In this document: positions 27,584 through 36,930 of the stretch, in pieces
How the letters are laid out: every line of letters starts with the position of its first letter
Numbering within the stretch: position 1 is the first letter of the stretch
Source of the DNA: Legionella bozemanae
GTDB taxonomy: Bacteria > Pseudomonadota > Gammaproteobacteria > Legionellales > Legionellaceae
Length of the DNA: 64,000 nt
Assembly: GCF_001648595.1 (NCBI RefSeq)
Contig: NZ_LBAW01000016.1
Location: 1 to 64,000, forward strand
Reading direction: 5' to 3'
The notes under the pieces: generated by a model
Databases searched by the model: none
What the model saw: the letters and a program-made list of their open reading frames with translations, nothing else
What the model was told of the DNA's origin: nothing
Made by a program: the position numbers and the translations under genes

Positions 27584-28207
27584 TCACATCGATGTATGTT
27601 TATTAGCATGATAAATAGTCAAAAAAATCGTTTGTATTATTGTAAGTGTTGAGAGGAAAATTAAAAAAATCAGTAAAACTCCTGCCCAATAAGCACTAAA
27701 CAAAGAAGTAATCAAAATACCTATCATAAAAAACAGCATTTCTCCACGATTCATAACACGCCAAATTAAGGTCTCATTATCATCGGATACTGCACCGCGA
27801 TGATTAGCGTAAGCAACTATAAATGATGGTAAAATGACCACAAAAGAAGTAATACAGATTAATTGATCCAAGCTTAAATAGAAGGCTTTAATTTCACAAA
27901 AGAAATAGGAAAAAATAATAGCAAAATCCACGAACCTATCAATTGTTCCATCAACAAATGCACCTAAACTCGATGCCTTGTTACGAGCCCGTGCTACAGA
28001 GCCATCTATCACATCAAAAATACCAGCTAAGAGAAATAGTAAAATAGCTGCAACATAGTAATGACAATAAGAGCAAAAAATTGCGATCATTGCTAACACT
28101 AAAGAATTTATTGTATAAAATCCCGCAGGAAATGGACTATACGTTGCAAAAAAACTGCCCAGAAGCATTGAAACTTTTTGCCAGGTCCGAGATTTTTCTT
28201 TTATCAT
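27584..28207 (-). CDS. CDP-alcohol phosphatidyltransferase family protein
   Basis: A 207-residue polytopic membrane protein with an intact CDP-alcohol phosphotransferase motif, D-x2-DG-x2-AR-x8-G-x3-D-x3-D, seen as DVIDGSVAR followed by GAFVDGTID. Enzymes of this family displace CMP from a CDP-linked donor to make phosphatidylglycerol phosphate, phosphatidylinositol phosphate, phosphatidylcholine or phosphatidylserine. No housekeeping gene context is present; instead it lies between a PAP2/Aur1-like gene and a divergent SDR reductase. It may build the phospho-alcohol head group that the neighbouring enzyme then moves to a sphingolipid. The alcohol cannot be read from the sequence. Confidence 0.85.
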   Translation of the reverse strand: MIKEKSRTWQKVSMLLGSFFATYSPFPAGFYTINSLVLAMIAIFCSYCHYYVAAILLFLLAGIFDVIDGSVARARNKASSLGAFVDGTIDRFVDFAIIFSYFFCEIKAFYLSLDQLICITSFVVILPSFIVAYANHRGAVSDDNETLIWRVMNRGEMLFFMIGILITSLFSAYWAGVLLIFLIFLSTLTIIQTIFLTIYHANKHTSM

Positions 28208-28463
28208 GATTAAATCCAGTTAAACATATAAAATGATTCGATTTTGTAACAATAAGCAATGACGATCCTATTAGGGTAAGATAATAACAAACAATTATAA
28301 AACCGTCATCTAATTGAGTAGCACTGATTTGTTAAGCTTGTATGTTATTCATCGATCATATACATCTATTGTAATTTCCTAAATATTTAGGATTAAATAA
28401 TTGCAAAATCGGATTGTCTCTGCACCTTGCAGAATCGAATATATGTACAAGGACATAACTCAA

Positions 28464-29231
28464 ATGAATAAAAAAACAATATTAATTACAGGTGCGAGTC
28501 GTGGTATAGGAGAACAAATAGCATTTCGTTATGCAATGCCTAATGTAAATTTAATTTTAATCGCAAGAGATCTCAAAAAACTAACGCATGTTGCCCAACA
28601 TTGCCAAGAACAAGGAGCAAATACGATTTATGAAAGCATTGATGTCCGCGATGCAAACTCGTTAAAGGAATTTATTATTGATGTTGACAGTAAAATGCCT
28701 ATTGATTTGCTGATTGCCAATGCAGGAGTCTCTTCAACATTGCAAGCGAATTGGCAACCAGAAAAGGAAGAAGATATCAATCAAGTTTTTGCCATTAACT
28801 TGCAAGGGACTATGAATACAGTTAATCCATTAATTCATAGAATGATAGAAAGAAAAAAAGGGCAAATAGCCATGATGGGTTCAATTGCCGGTTTACGAGG
28901 ATTACCCCAGTCCCCAAGCTATTGTGCGAGCAAAGCAGCACTTCATGTATACGGTCAGTCTTTACGAGCTTGGCTTATTCGATATCAAATTCATGTCAAT
29001 GTAATTTGTCCTGGCTACATTAAAACAGATATGTCTGACAAACTCACAGGACCTAAGCCCTTTTTAATATCAAGCGAGAAAGCGGCTAAAATCATCCAAA
29101 AAGGATTACTAAAAAATAAAACGTACATTGTCTTTCCCTGGCCTTTACACATGCTAATCAAATGCTCGCATTTACTTCCCTCAAAACCAGTAGATGCAAT
29201 TTTAAATCGCTTTGAATCTTATATTAACTAA
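28464..29231 (+). CDS. Classical SDR oxidoreductase, candidate 3-ketosphinganine reductase
   Basis: A 255-residue NAD(P)-dependent SDR: TGASRGIG cofactor loop, ANAGVS, catalytic Ser in MMGSIAG, and YCASKAA with the Tyr/Lys pair, then CPGYIKTDM. The C-terminal extension with a hydrophobic stretch resembles membrane-associated reductases of the 3-ketodihydrosphingosine and long-chain acyl type. ATG 28464 is chosen because AAGGA lies about ten bases upstream and the Rossmann strand begins at once; an upstream ATG at 28443 and a TTG at 28401 are also in frame. It is divergent from the CDP-alcohol transferase and close to the lipid genes, hence the proposed step. Confidence 0.75.
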   Translation: MNKKTILITGASRGIGEQIAFRYAMPNVNLILIARDLKKLTHVAQHCQEQGANTIYESIDVRDANSLKEFIIDVDSKMPIDLLIANAGVSSTLQANWQPEKEEDINQVFAINLQGTMNTVNPLIHRMIERKKGQIAMMGSIAGLRGLPQSPSYCASKAALHVYGQSLRAWLIRYQIHVNVICPGYIKTDMSDKLTGPKPFLISSEKAAKIIQKGLLKNKTYIVFPWPLHMLIKCSHLLPSKPVDAILNRFESYIN

Positions 29232-29326
29232 CATATATTCGCTGGAAGCAAAATGCTTTATAATTTTAAAAGATTATATTTTTAAGAAATATCACTATAT
29301 AGTGATTAAAGGATAAGACCAATCAC

Positions 29327-30595
29327 ATGGAACGATTTTTAAAATTTATAGAAAAAAATTTTATTTTTAAAAAAATTTCTCAAAAGTATGTTGACTCCTA
29401 TAAAAGAAAAAAATTAATCTCAAAATTACATGATCATTTAAACCTATTCTTTTTAAGAAACGAAAAAATCGAATTTCCATTAGCTAACGAACCCGAAATT
29501 TCCGTTATTTTAGTCCTTTACAATCAAGCGCAATTTACTCTGGAGTGTCTGCGTTTATTGCAACAGCAAAAAAATATAACGTTTGAAGTGATTATTATTG
29601 ATAATGCTTCCAGTGATTCAACCCATCAACTTTTAGAGTGTTGTAGTAATGTTTTAGTTGTAAAAAACTCTCAAAATCTTGGATTTCTCCAGGCCGCTAA
29701 TCAAGGAGCCCAAATCGCAAAGGGCAAGAACTTGTTATTTCTTAACAATGACATCTGGCAATTAAATACAGATGCTTTTGCTATTGCATTAAAGACACTG
29801 AATCGTGACAAAAAAATTGGAGTTGTCGGAGGTAAAATCATTCTTCCCGATGGGTTACTCCAAGAAGCAGGCGTGGTTATAACGCAAAAAGGGATTCTGC
29901 AATATGGGCGTGGTAAAAAACCTGATATTTTTGAGGTTAACTTTCAAAGACATGTGGACTACTGTTCCGGTTTATTTTTACTCACTCCAAGACATTTATT
30001 TCAAAGTCTAGGGGGGTTTGATGTAATCTATTCACCCGCTTACTGCGAAGACTGTGATTATGGTTTAATGGTAAATCAGGCCGGATTCAAAGTAATCTAT
30101 GAGCCACGAATCGTTGTTGGTCACATTGAAGGAGGCAGCGCAACTAAAAAAGGATACGCCCGCACCTTATATGAAAAAAATATTATCCTATTTCATAAAA
30201 AGCATAAAGCTTGGCTCCAAACATTAACTCATTCATCTAACTTTGCACGCTTTACTTCTAACAGCATGATAATTTCTAGATATCATAAGCGGGATTGCAA
30301 ACGCCTATTATTTATTGGCAATAATATTCCCTCTCAGCATACGTTAAATCTCATGAAATCCGCTTGCGATTCGGAATACGCAGTAAGTTATTATCCGCTG
30401 AATCCATTTGACCTCTCGTGGGATAAAATTTATAACCTATTTGATATTCGAATTGAAGTCTGTAACGGGATGGGATTATCCACTTTGGATAATTTTATTC
30501 GTATTAGAAAAAAGTACTATGACCAAATACTCGATGAACATGGAAATCAAGAAAAATGGGCAAAATACTCTCGATTTCTTGCGAGCCAATCTTAA
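29327..30595 (+). CDS. Family 2 glycosyltransferase
   Basis: A 422-residue rhamnosyltransferase-like GT2. EISVILVLYNQAQFTLECL starts the GT-A fold, IIIDNASSDST and LFLNNDIW give the nucleotide and DxD-like metal motifs, and PAYCEDCDYGLMVNQAG with the following GHIEGGS is the acceptor/catalytic region. About 100 extra residues follow the catalytic domain and include LLFIGNNIPSQHT, reminiscent of a second nucleotide-binding lobe start but too short for a full GT-B domain. The next glycosyltransferase begins 16 bases later. Together they may extend the head group of the proposed glycolipid. Confidence 0.88.
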   Translation: MERFLKFIEKNFIFKKISQKYVDSYKRKKLISKLHDHLNLFFLRNEKIEFPLANEPEISVILVLYNQAQFTLECLRLLQQQKNITFEVIIIDNASSDSTHQLLECCSNVLVVKNSQNLGFLQAANQGAQIAKGKNLLFLNNDIWQLNTDAFAIALKTLNRDKKIGVVGGKIILPDGLLQEAGVVITQKGILQYGRGKKPDIFEVNFQRHVDYCSGLFLLTPRHLFQSLGGFDVIYSPAYCEDCDYGLMVNQAGFKVIYEPRIVVGHIEGGSATKKGYARTLYEKNIILFHKKHKAWLQTLTHSSNFARFTSNSMIISRYHKRDCKRLLFIGNNIPSQHTLNLMKSACDSEYAVSYYPLNPFDLSWDKIYNLFDIRIEVCNGMGLSTLDNFIRIRKKYYDQILDEHGNQEKWAKYSRFLASQS

Positions 30596-30611
30596 TTTAT
30601 TGCAGATATAG

Positions 30612-31775
30612 ATGAAATTAATTCTCGATATAACAAGAATGTTGGGCACATTAATAACTGGACGCTACTCAGGGACTGGAGTAGATCGTGTTCTGTTAGC
30701 CTATATGAAATATTATAAAGAGAGCGCTCGGGCATTTGTGCGATATCCAGGTATTAATTGTATTTATTCTCAAAAAGCTTCAAATTTTTTATTTGATTAT
30801 TTGCTTCATTGCGCTGAACATTCATCGACAATCAAGCAGTCAATCATAACAAAATTTATGCTTTTTCAACGCAAACATCAGGACTTGGACGGAAGTATTT
30901 TCTTACATATAGACCAATATCCTCACAATTTTAATCTTTTTCACCATTTAAACATACCTATTGTATCTATGGTACATGACCTTATTCCCCTCTACTATGC
31001 AGAGTATAGTGATACCAAAAAAATAAATAGACATGTTCAGTACCTACACAATTCCATGCAGAGTGCTGGCATCATTACCAACTCTAAAAATACATTAGAT
31101 AATTTATGCTCCTACTATTTAGGTATGCAAAAACAGATACCTCCAACCATTGCTGCGCCTCTTGCTTCAGGTTTACCACTCAATATTTCACCTGAAGCTC
31201 GATTTATTCATGAACCTTATTTTGTAGTGATTTCAACTATAGAAGGCAGAAAAAATCATTTAGCACTGTTACATATTTGGCGACGTTTAGTAGAACGTTT
31301 TTCAATACGCACCCCAAAACTCGTCATTCTTGGGAAAAGAGGCTGGAGATGTGGGCAAGTGCTTGATTTATTAGATCACTGTAAACAAATAAAGCCTTTT
31401 ATTATCGAGGAACCCTCTTGTCCAGATCAAAAGTTGGTAACCTATCTTTATCATGCACAAGCGTTACTTTTTCCATCCTTCACTGAAGGTTACGGTTTAC
31501 CCCTTATCGAGGCACTTTCCTATGCAACACCGGTCATTGCCAGCGATATTCCGGTTTTTCGCGAAATTGCCGGGGATATTCCAGAATATATAGATCCTTT
31601 AGATACTCTCAAATGGATGGAGTTAATTGAAGAATACAGTCAAACTCATAGCATGATGAGAGTTGCGCAATTAGAACGTATGAAATCATTTAAAATTCCC
31701 ACCTGGAATAATCACTTTGAAATAGTGGACGTATTTTTGCAAAATATAGTTGAGCAATACTCAATTAAGAGGTAG
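30612..31775 (+). CDS. Family 4 glycosyltransferase (mannosyltransferase-like)
   Basis: A 387-residue GT-B enzyme of the WbaZ/mannosyltransferase type: DITRMLGTLITGRYSGTGVDRV at the N-terminus is the glycine-rich acceptor loop, ISTIEGRKNH begins the C-terminal domain, and FPSFTEGYGLPLIEAL is the E-x7-E donor motif. It is the last intact gene of the glycolipid region. The only recognisable coding sequence between it and the metabolic core is a decayed sulfatase-type fragment and one small uncertain frame. Confidence 0.88.
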   Translation: MKLILDITRMLGTLITGRYSGTGVDRVLLAYMKYYKESARAFVRYPGINCIYSQKASNFLFDYLLHCAEHSSTIKQSIITKFMLFQRKHQDLDGSIFLHIDQYPHNFNLFHHLNIPIVSMVHDLIPLYYAEYSDTKKINRHVQYLHNSMQSAGIITNSKNTLDNLCSYYLGMQKQIPPTIAAPLASGLPLNISPEARFIHEPYFVVISTIEGRKNHLALLHIWRRLVERFSIRTPKLVILGKRGWRCGQVLDLLDHCKQIKPFIIEEPSCPDQKLVTYLYHAQALLFPSFTEGYGLPLIEALSYATPVIASDIPVFREIAGDIPEYIDPLDTLKWMELIEEYSQTHSMMRVAQLERMKSFKIPTWNNHFEIVDVFLQNIVEQYSIKR

Positions 31776-31798
31776 TGCGGCGACTTGTCCATAGAGTG

Positions 31799-31972
31799 TT
31801 ATATAGAGCAAGACAGCTCTGCATTTAATTGGTTACAGAGCGGATTCCCCATAACCAAATGATGCCCAGTTACAACAATAACGACTTTATCTAACCATCT
31901 TTTATGATCAATGTAATTAATAAAATCGGCCACTTCATCAGCCGTGCATTCAACAATATCTTCGAATAATTG
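31799..31972 (-). pseudogene. Remnant of an MdoB/LtaS-like sulfatase-fold transferase
   Basis: One minus-strand frame of 58 codons ends in a stop and reads as a recognisable inner piece of a phosphoglycerol-transferase domain: CTADEVADFINYIDHKRWLD, then KVVIVVTGHHLVMGNPLCNQL. In intact MdoB-like proteins this is the (V)SSDHLAM-type metal segment, here with the Asp replaced by His. No start codon or ribosome-binding site precedes it, and the residues before and after are missing. It suggests that a second headgroup transferase once stood at this end of the cluster. Confidence 0.55.
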
Positions 31973-32016
31973 AAAAAAACATTAATAATTTTGGATCACT
32001 TACCTATGGGTTTAAA

Positions 32017-32163
32017 ATGAATAAAAAAGCTCAGAAGAGCATAGCATTAGGATTTAAGAATTATGAAATAAATAAAGCATATGAGTCAATCAACTTAATT
32101 ATAAGTAGTTTAGAAGAGTTTTTTTGGATGCCGAATGTTGATCCATATAAAAAAACGGAATAA
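32017..32163 (+). CDS. Possible small protein of unknown function
   Basis: An ATG-initiated frame of 48 codons encodes a charged peptide starting MNKKAQKSIALGF and ending NVDPYKKTE. It has no signal peptide, membrane segment or motif that I recognise. The ribosome-binding site is poor (GGG seven or eight bases upstream). It sits in the decaying stretch between the glycolipid cluster and the liu operon and may be a fragment of a larger lost gene or chance. The rest of 31776-32459 holds only the fragment above and the liu promoter. Confidence 0.25.
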   Translation: MNKKAQKSIALGFKNYEINKAYESINLIISSLEEFFWMPNVDPYKKTE

Positions 32164-32459
32164 ATATTTTCAAATTAAACAAAGATCTATCTATTTGAGC
32201 GCCATTGAATAAAAATTAGCCTTCACTAAAAATCGAATTATGAACTCTGCCGTCAAGAAGTATTATAAAATCATTCCCCTAATTTTCCTGATACGAAAAA
32301 AGATCTGAGAAATTCTATTTGCATCTTTAATTTGATTGGGTATAGTCTAACACATTTGTAAAAATCAACAGACTACTTACCCTACATCACGATACGCTAA
32401 ATTCAAGCGCCTTCAGAATTCTTGTTCAGGTAAGTAGCTATAACAACAGGAAGCCAGCT

Positions 32460-33620
32460 ATGTACACAGGACCGAACTATCAACTCGGGGAAACTTACGA
32501 CATGTTGCGCGACAGTGTCCACCAATTTGCTCGTGCTGAAATTGCTCCACTTGCTGCTCAAATCGACGAAAGCAATAGTTTTCCCAATCATTTATGGAAA
32601 AAATTAGGGGCAATGGGTTTACTGGGAATTACAGTAAGTGAAGAGTATGGCGGTGCCAATATGGGGTACCTTGCCCATGTCATTGCGATGGAAGAAATTT
32701 CTCGAGCATCTGCCTCTGTAGGCCTAAGTTATGGTGCTCACTCCAATTTATGTGTCAACCAGATTTATTTAAATGGTACGCATTCGCAAAAACAAAAATA
32801 TCTGCCTAAACTTATTAGTGGAGAATATGTTGGAGCTCTGGCTATGAGTGAGTCCAATTCAGGATCCGATGTAGTCAGTATGCAATTACATGCTCGTCCA
32901 GAAGGCAACAAATATATTCTCAACGGCACCAAAATGTGGATCACCAATGGACCTGATGCGGATGTCCTGGTTGTTTACGCCAAAACAGACAAACACGCTG
33001 CAAGCAAGGGAATCACTGCCTTTCTAATTGAAAAAGGAATGCCAGGCTTCAAGACAGCTCAAAAACTCGACAAGCTAGGAATGCGTGGCTCAAATACCTG
33101 CGAATTGGTATTTGAACAATGTGAGGTTCCAGCAGAACAGGTTTTGGGTGAAGTTAATCGAGGTGTTAAAGTATTAATGAGTGGACTGGATTATGAACGG
33201 ACCATTCTGGCGTCAGGCCCAGTAGGAATTATGCAAGCGTGTATGGATGTTGTTTTACCTTATGTACATGAACGAAAACAATTTGAACAACCCATAGGTG
33301 AATTTCAATTCATCCAGGGTAAATTAGCAGATATGTACACTGATCTGGGCGCCTCAAGAGCATATTTATATGCTATTGCCAGAGCTTGTGATCAAGGTAT
33401 AGTAAGTCGTAAAGATGCTGCAAGCGTCATTTTATATACGGCTGAAAGAGCAACACAAATGGCATTACAAGCAATTCAAATTCTTGGTGGTAATGGATAT
33501 ATTAATGAGTATCCCACAGGACGTTTACTGCGAGATGCAAAATTATATGAAATAGGGGCTGGTACTTCTGAAATCAGAAGAATGCTTATTGGACGAGAAC
33601 TTTTTAAAGAAACAGCATAA
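32460..33620 (+). CDS. liuA: Isovaleryl-CoA dehydrogenase
   Basis: A 386-residue acyl-CoA dehydrogenase that oxidises isovaleryl-CoA to 3-methylcrotonyl-CoA with FAD, the first committed step after leucine is turned into its CoA ester. Family motifs are [34 protein letters not shown], and the C-terminal [20 protein letters not shown]. The IVD-type catalytic Glu is expected at the LDYERTI segment near residue 245, as in isovaleryl-CoA dehydrogenases. AGGA is placed nine bases before the ATG. It leads the liu operon, and its promoter lies in the preceding ~300 bp. No MerR-type LiuR regulator gene is visible in the window. Confidence 0.93.
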   Translation: MYTGPNYQLGETYDMLRDSVHQFARAEIAPLAAQIDESNSFPNHLWKKLGAMGLLGITVSEEYGGANMGYLAHVIAMEEISRASASVGLSYGAHSNLCVNQIYLNGTHSQKQKYLPKLISGEYVGALAMSESNSGSDVVSMQLHARPEGNKYILNGTKMWITNGPDADVLVVYAKTDKHAASKGITAFLIEKGMPGFKTAQKLDKLGMRGSNTCELVFEQCEVPAEQVLGEVNRGVKVLMSGLDYERTILASGPVGIMQACMDVVLPYVHERKQFEQPIGEFQFIQGKLADMYTDLGASRAYLYAIARACDQGIVSRKDAASVILYTAERATQMALQAIQILGGNGYINEYPTGRLLRDAKLYEIGAGTSEIRRMLIGRELFKETA

Positions 33621-33626
33621 GGAAAA

Positions 33627-34817
33627 ATGAAAATGGAACAGAATGACATAGTAATCGTTGCGGCAAAAAGAACTCCTATGGGAGCCATGTTGGGAAATTT
33701 ATCAACTCTTTCAGCTCCAGAGTTAGGTGCAATTGCACATATGGCTGCCCTATCTCAAGCAGGAATTAGCCCCGCAGAAATAGATGAAGTAATCAGTGGT
33801 TGTGTCTTGCAAGCAGGAATTGGTCAAGCTCCAGCACGACAAGCAGCAATTAAGGCAGGATTGCCCAGCTCTTCTGGAGCAACCACAATAAATAAAATGT
33901 GTGGTTCAGGAATGAAAGCGGTTATGTTAGCCCATGACTTAATTCGAGCAGGCACTGCAAATATTATCCTTGCAAGTGGTATGGAAAGCATGAGTAATGC
34001 ACCTTATCTATTGAGTAAGGCACGCTCAGGGTACCGACTAGGACATGGTGAATTGAAGGATCATATGTTCCTTGATGGATTAGAAGATGCCTATGATAGA
34101 GGAAAATTAATGGGGGTTTTCGCAGAAGCCACAGCGAATCACTTTCATTTTAGCAGGGATCAGCAGGATGAATTTGCTACTCGCTCCATGAGCAGAGCAC
34201 TTGAAGCAATAGAAAATGGGGCTTTTAAAGAAGAAATTACTCCGGTAACGATTAATACACGTAAGGGTGATATTACAGTGAATGTGGATGAAGGTCCTGA
34301 TGCTGCAAAAATCGCTAAAATATCCCAATTAAAACCCGCTTTTAAAGCAGACGGAACCGTTACTGCAGCCAATTCAAGCTCTATATCTGATGGTGCAGCA
34401 AGTTTGATTTTAATGAGTGCTGGCCAGGCTGAAAAACGCGGTATTCAACCTATTGCCCGCATTGTTGCTCATGCAAGTCATTCACAAGCGCCAGAGTGGT
34501 TTACTACAGCGCCAGTAGATGCCATTCGCAAAGTCATGAATAAAGCATCCTGGAAACAAAATGATGTGGATCTTTATGAAATAAATGAAGCATTTGCTGT
34601 AGTAACAATGGCAGCTATGACACAACTTGAATTAAACCCGGAACAAGTTAATATTCACGGCGGAGCTTGTGCTTTGGGCCATCCAATTGGTGCATCCGGT
34701 GCGCGTATTTTAGTAACTTTAATACACGCTCTAAAGCATCAAGGAAAAAAACGCGGTGTCGCTTCATTGTGTATTGGTGGTGGTGAAGCAACTGCTATGG
34801 CAATTGAATTAATTTAA
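33627..34817 (+). CDS. atoB: Acetyl-CoA C-acetyltransferase (thiolase)
   Basis: A 396-residue thiolase with the active-site Cys in NKMCGSGMKAVML, the NEAFAVV motif, and the C-terminal GGACALGHPIGASGARI and CIGGGEATAM. It cleaves acetoacetyl-CoA to two acetyl-CoA, or runs in reverse. It starts seven bases after liuA, with AAGGA before the ATG, so it is co-transcribed with the leucine pathway and completes the breakdown of the acetoacetate that the pathway yields, after CoA activation. A weak CCCC/GGGG hairpin lies just downstream at about 34826-34855. Confidence 0.93.
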   Translation: MKMEQNDIVIVAAKRTPMGAMLGNLSTLSAPELGAIAHMAALSQAGISPAEIDEVISGCVLQAGIGQAPARQAAIKAGLPSSSGATTINKMCGSGMKAVMLAHDLIRAGTANIILASGMESMSNAPYLLSKARSGYRLGHGELKDHMFLDGLEDAYDRGKLMGVFAEATANHFHFSRDQQDEFATRSMSRALEAIENGAFKEEITPVTINTRKGDITVNVDEGPDAAKIAKISQLKPAFKADGTVTAANSSSISDGAASLILMSAGQAEKRGIQPIARIVAHASHSQAPEWFTTAPVDAIRKVMNKASWKQNDVDLYEINEAFAVVTMAAMTQLELNPEQVNIHGGACALGHPIGASGARILVTLIHALKHQGKKRGVASLCIGGGEATAMAIELI

Positions 34818-34985
34818 AACACAAAGCCCCCCTCTTCCATAAATAGAATAGGGGATCTTCATATAAATAAAGGTAATAGCTCAGGTCCTTATGCTAATGT
34901 TTACTCGAACGGTTGGGTTTGAGCGCAAGTTGTGCCAAATACAGCCGTTCCCTGAGGGGCTGAGCACTTACAAAAAAGGAAGTTC

Positions 34986-35303
34986 ATGCTACGACACAGT
35001 CTTATCTACCTGTTACTGAGTATTTTGGTAGTATTATTCGCAAAATACGCGCATCTTGTTATTGTTTATGTTGATATGTTTTTCACCTACGTTAATTTAA
35101 AATTGACCCCTATATTCAGCCAAACGGGCTGGGGGCTTGTAGTTCGCAAAATTTTGGTTCTTGTCATATTACCTGTAATGATTACTGCTGTCCCAGCGCT
35201 TATTTACAAGTTCATCAAAGGAGGCAATATGCCTCACTTTATTGCCATTACTTGGATTATTTGGACAATCATTGTTTTAAGCGATATTTTAGTACTACGA
35301 TAA
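34986..35303 (+). CDS. Small integral membrane protein of unknown function
   Basis: A 105-residue protein with three strongly predicted membrane helices (about 5-30, 52-73 and 83-103) joined by a short basic loop containing KFIKGGNMP. I recognise no family. An AAAAAAGGAAG ribosome-binding site precedes the ATG. It sits in the 495-bp space between the thiolase and liuB on the same strand, ten bases before liuB, so it is translated with the leucine-degradation genes. Its link to that pathway is unknown; a transport or membrane-anchor role would be a guess. Confidence 0.75.
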   Translation: MLRHSLIYLLLSILVVLFAKYAHLVIVYVDMFFTYVNLKLTPIFSQTGWGLVVRKILVLVILPVMITAVPALIYKFIKGGNMPHFIAITWIIWTIIVLSDILVLR

Positions 35304-35312
35304 GGAACAGGC

Positions 35313-36920
35313 ATGGCAAAATTAATTAGTCAAATCAATACAAGTAGTCAAGAATTCAAAGAAAACCAAACAGCCATGCAAGCCTTAGTGGATGAGTTAC
35401 ACAATCGAATTCAATGCATTGCTTTAGGTGGCGATGAAAAAGCACGTGTCCGTCATTTAAAACATGGTAAATTATTGCCAAGAGAACGATTGCAGCAATT
35501 ACTTGATCCTGGAAGTCCTTTCCTTGAGTTATCACAACTTGCAGCGTATCAAGTATATGATGATGTAGTCCCTGCCGCAGGGATTATTACAGGGATCGGC
35601 TGGGTTTCGGGTATTGAGTGTGTTATTGTTGTAAATGATGCTACAGTAAAAGGTGGGACTTACTATCCATTAACCGTAAAAAAACACCTAAGAGCACAAG
35701 AAATCGCACTAATAAATCATTTGCCCTGCATTTACCTCGTAGATTCCGGAGGAGCCTTCTTGCCCCTTCAGGATGAAGTATTTCCTGATCACAATCATTT
35801 TGGACGCGTCTTTTACAATCAAGCGCGATTATCTGCGCAAAATATTCCACAAATTGCAGTAGTTATGGGCTCTTGCACTGCTGGTGGTGCTTATGTTCCG
35901 GCAATGGCCGACGAATCCATTATGGTTAAAAATCAAGCCACGATTTTTCTTGGTGGCCCACCTCTTGTCAAAGCGGCAACAGGTGAAGTCATCAGCGCTG
36001 AAGAATTAGGCGGTGCAGAGGTCCATTGCCGGCATTCAGGCGTAGCAGATCACTATGCCGAACATGATGCTCATGCACTTCATATAGCACGAACCACTAT
36101 TAGTAATTTAAATCGTAAAAAACCGCAGCAATTAACCCGGATTGAAACTGTAGAACCACTCTACGACAGTAAAGAATTAAATGGCATAGTACCTACTGAC
36201 CACCGGAAACCTTTTGATATTCGAGAAATTATTGCACGCATCGTTGACGGTTCTGAGTTTGATGAGTTTAAAGCACTCTTTGGCACAACATTGGTTTGTG
36301 GCTTCGCACGTTTATACGGTTATCCCATAGGAATTATTGCAAATAATGGCATTTTATTTAGCGAAAGTGCCTTGAAAGGAACCCACTTTATAGAACTTTG
36401 TTGCCAACGTAAAATTCCTTTGTTGTTTCTGCAAAATATTACTGGTTTTATGGTTGGTTCTAAATATGAAGCCTCCGGCATTGCCAAAAATGGTGCCAAA
36501 ATGGTAACCGCTGTTGCCAATGCCAATGTTCCTAAATTTACAGTGATCGTTGGTGGTAGTTTTGGTGCAGGGAACTATGCTATGTGCGGGCGTGCCTATA
36601 ATCCTAATTTTCTCTGGTCTTGGCCTAACGCGCGCATTTCAGTCATGGGAGGAGAACAGGCTGCTAATGTTTTGGCACAAGTTAATAGAGAGAAACTGGC
36701 AAAGCAAGGAAGTGATTGGCCTGTGGAAGAGGAAGAGCGTTTTAAAGAGCAATTACGTTCCCAATATGAAGCGCAAGGAAATCCTTATTATGCCAGTGCC
36801 CGATTGTGGGATGATGGAGTTATTGCCCCTCAGGATACACGTAAAGTATTAGGACTAGGGTTATCAGCCGCATTAAATGCCCCTATTGAATCAACGCGCT
36901 TTGGCGTATTTCGCATGTAA
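35313..36920 (+). CDS. liuB: Methylcrotonyl-CoA carboxylase, carboxyltransferase (beta) subunit
   Basis: A 535-residue carboxyltransferase that moves CO2 from biotin to 3-methylcrotonyl-CoA. The protein shows [67 protein letters not shown] and [11 protein letters not shown], a run of motifs that separates MCC from propionyl-CoA carboxylase beta subunits. Its partner is LiuD, two genes downstream. AAGGA precedes the ATG, and the stop codon lies ten bases before the liuC start. Confidence 0.95.
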   Translation: MAKLISQINTSSQEFKENQTAMQALVDELHNRIQCIALGGDEKARVRHLKHGKLLPRERLQQLLDPGSPFLELSQLAAYQVYDDVVPAAGIITGIGWVSGIECVIVVNDATVKGGTYYPLTVKKHLRAQEIALINHLPCIYLVDSGGAFLPLQDEVFPDHNHFGRVFYNQARLSAQNIPQIAVVMGSCTAGGAYVPAMADESIMVKNQATIFLGGPPLVKAATGEVISAEELGGAEVHCRHSGVADHYAEHDAHALHIARTTISNLNRKKPQQLTRIETVEPLYDSKELNGIVPTDHRKPFDIREIIARIVDGSEFDEFKALFGTTLVCGFARLYGYPIGIIANNGILFSESALKGTHFIELCCQRKIPLLFLQNITGFMVGSKYEASGIAKNGAKMVTAVANANVPKFTVIVGGSFGAGNYAMCGRAYNPNFLWSWPNARISVMGGEQAANVLAQVNREKLAKQGSDWPVEEEERFKEQLRSQYEAQGNPYYASARLWDDGVIAPQDTRKVLGLGLSAALNAPIESTRFGVFRM

Positions 36921-36930
36921 GGAGCACGCA

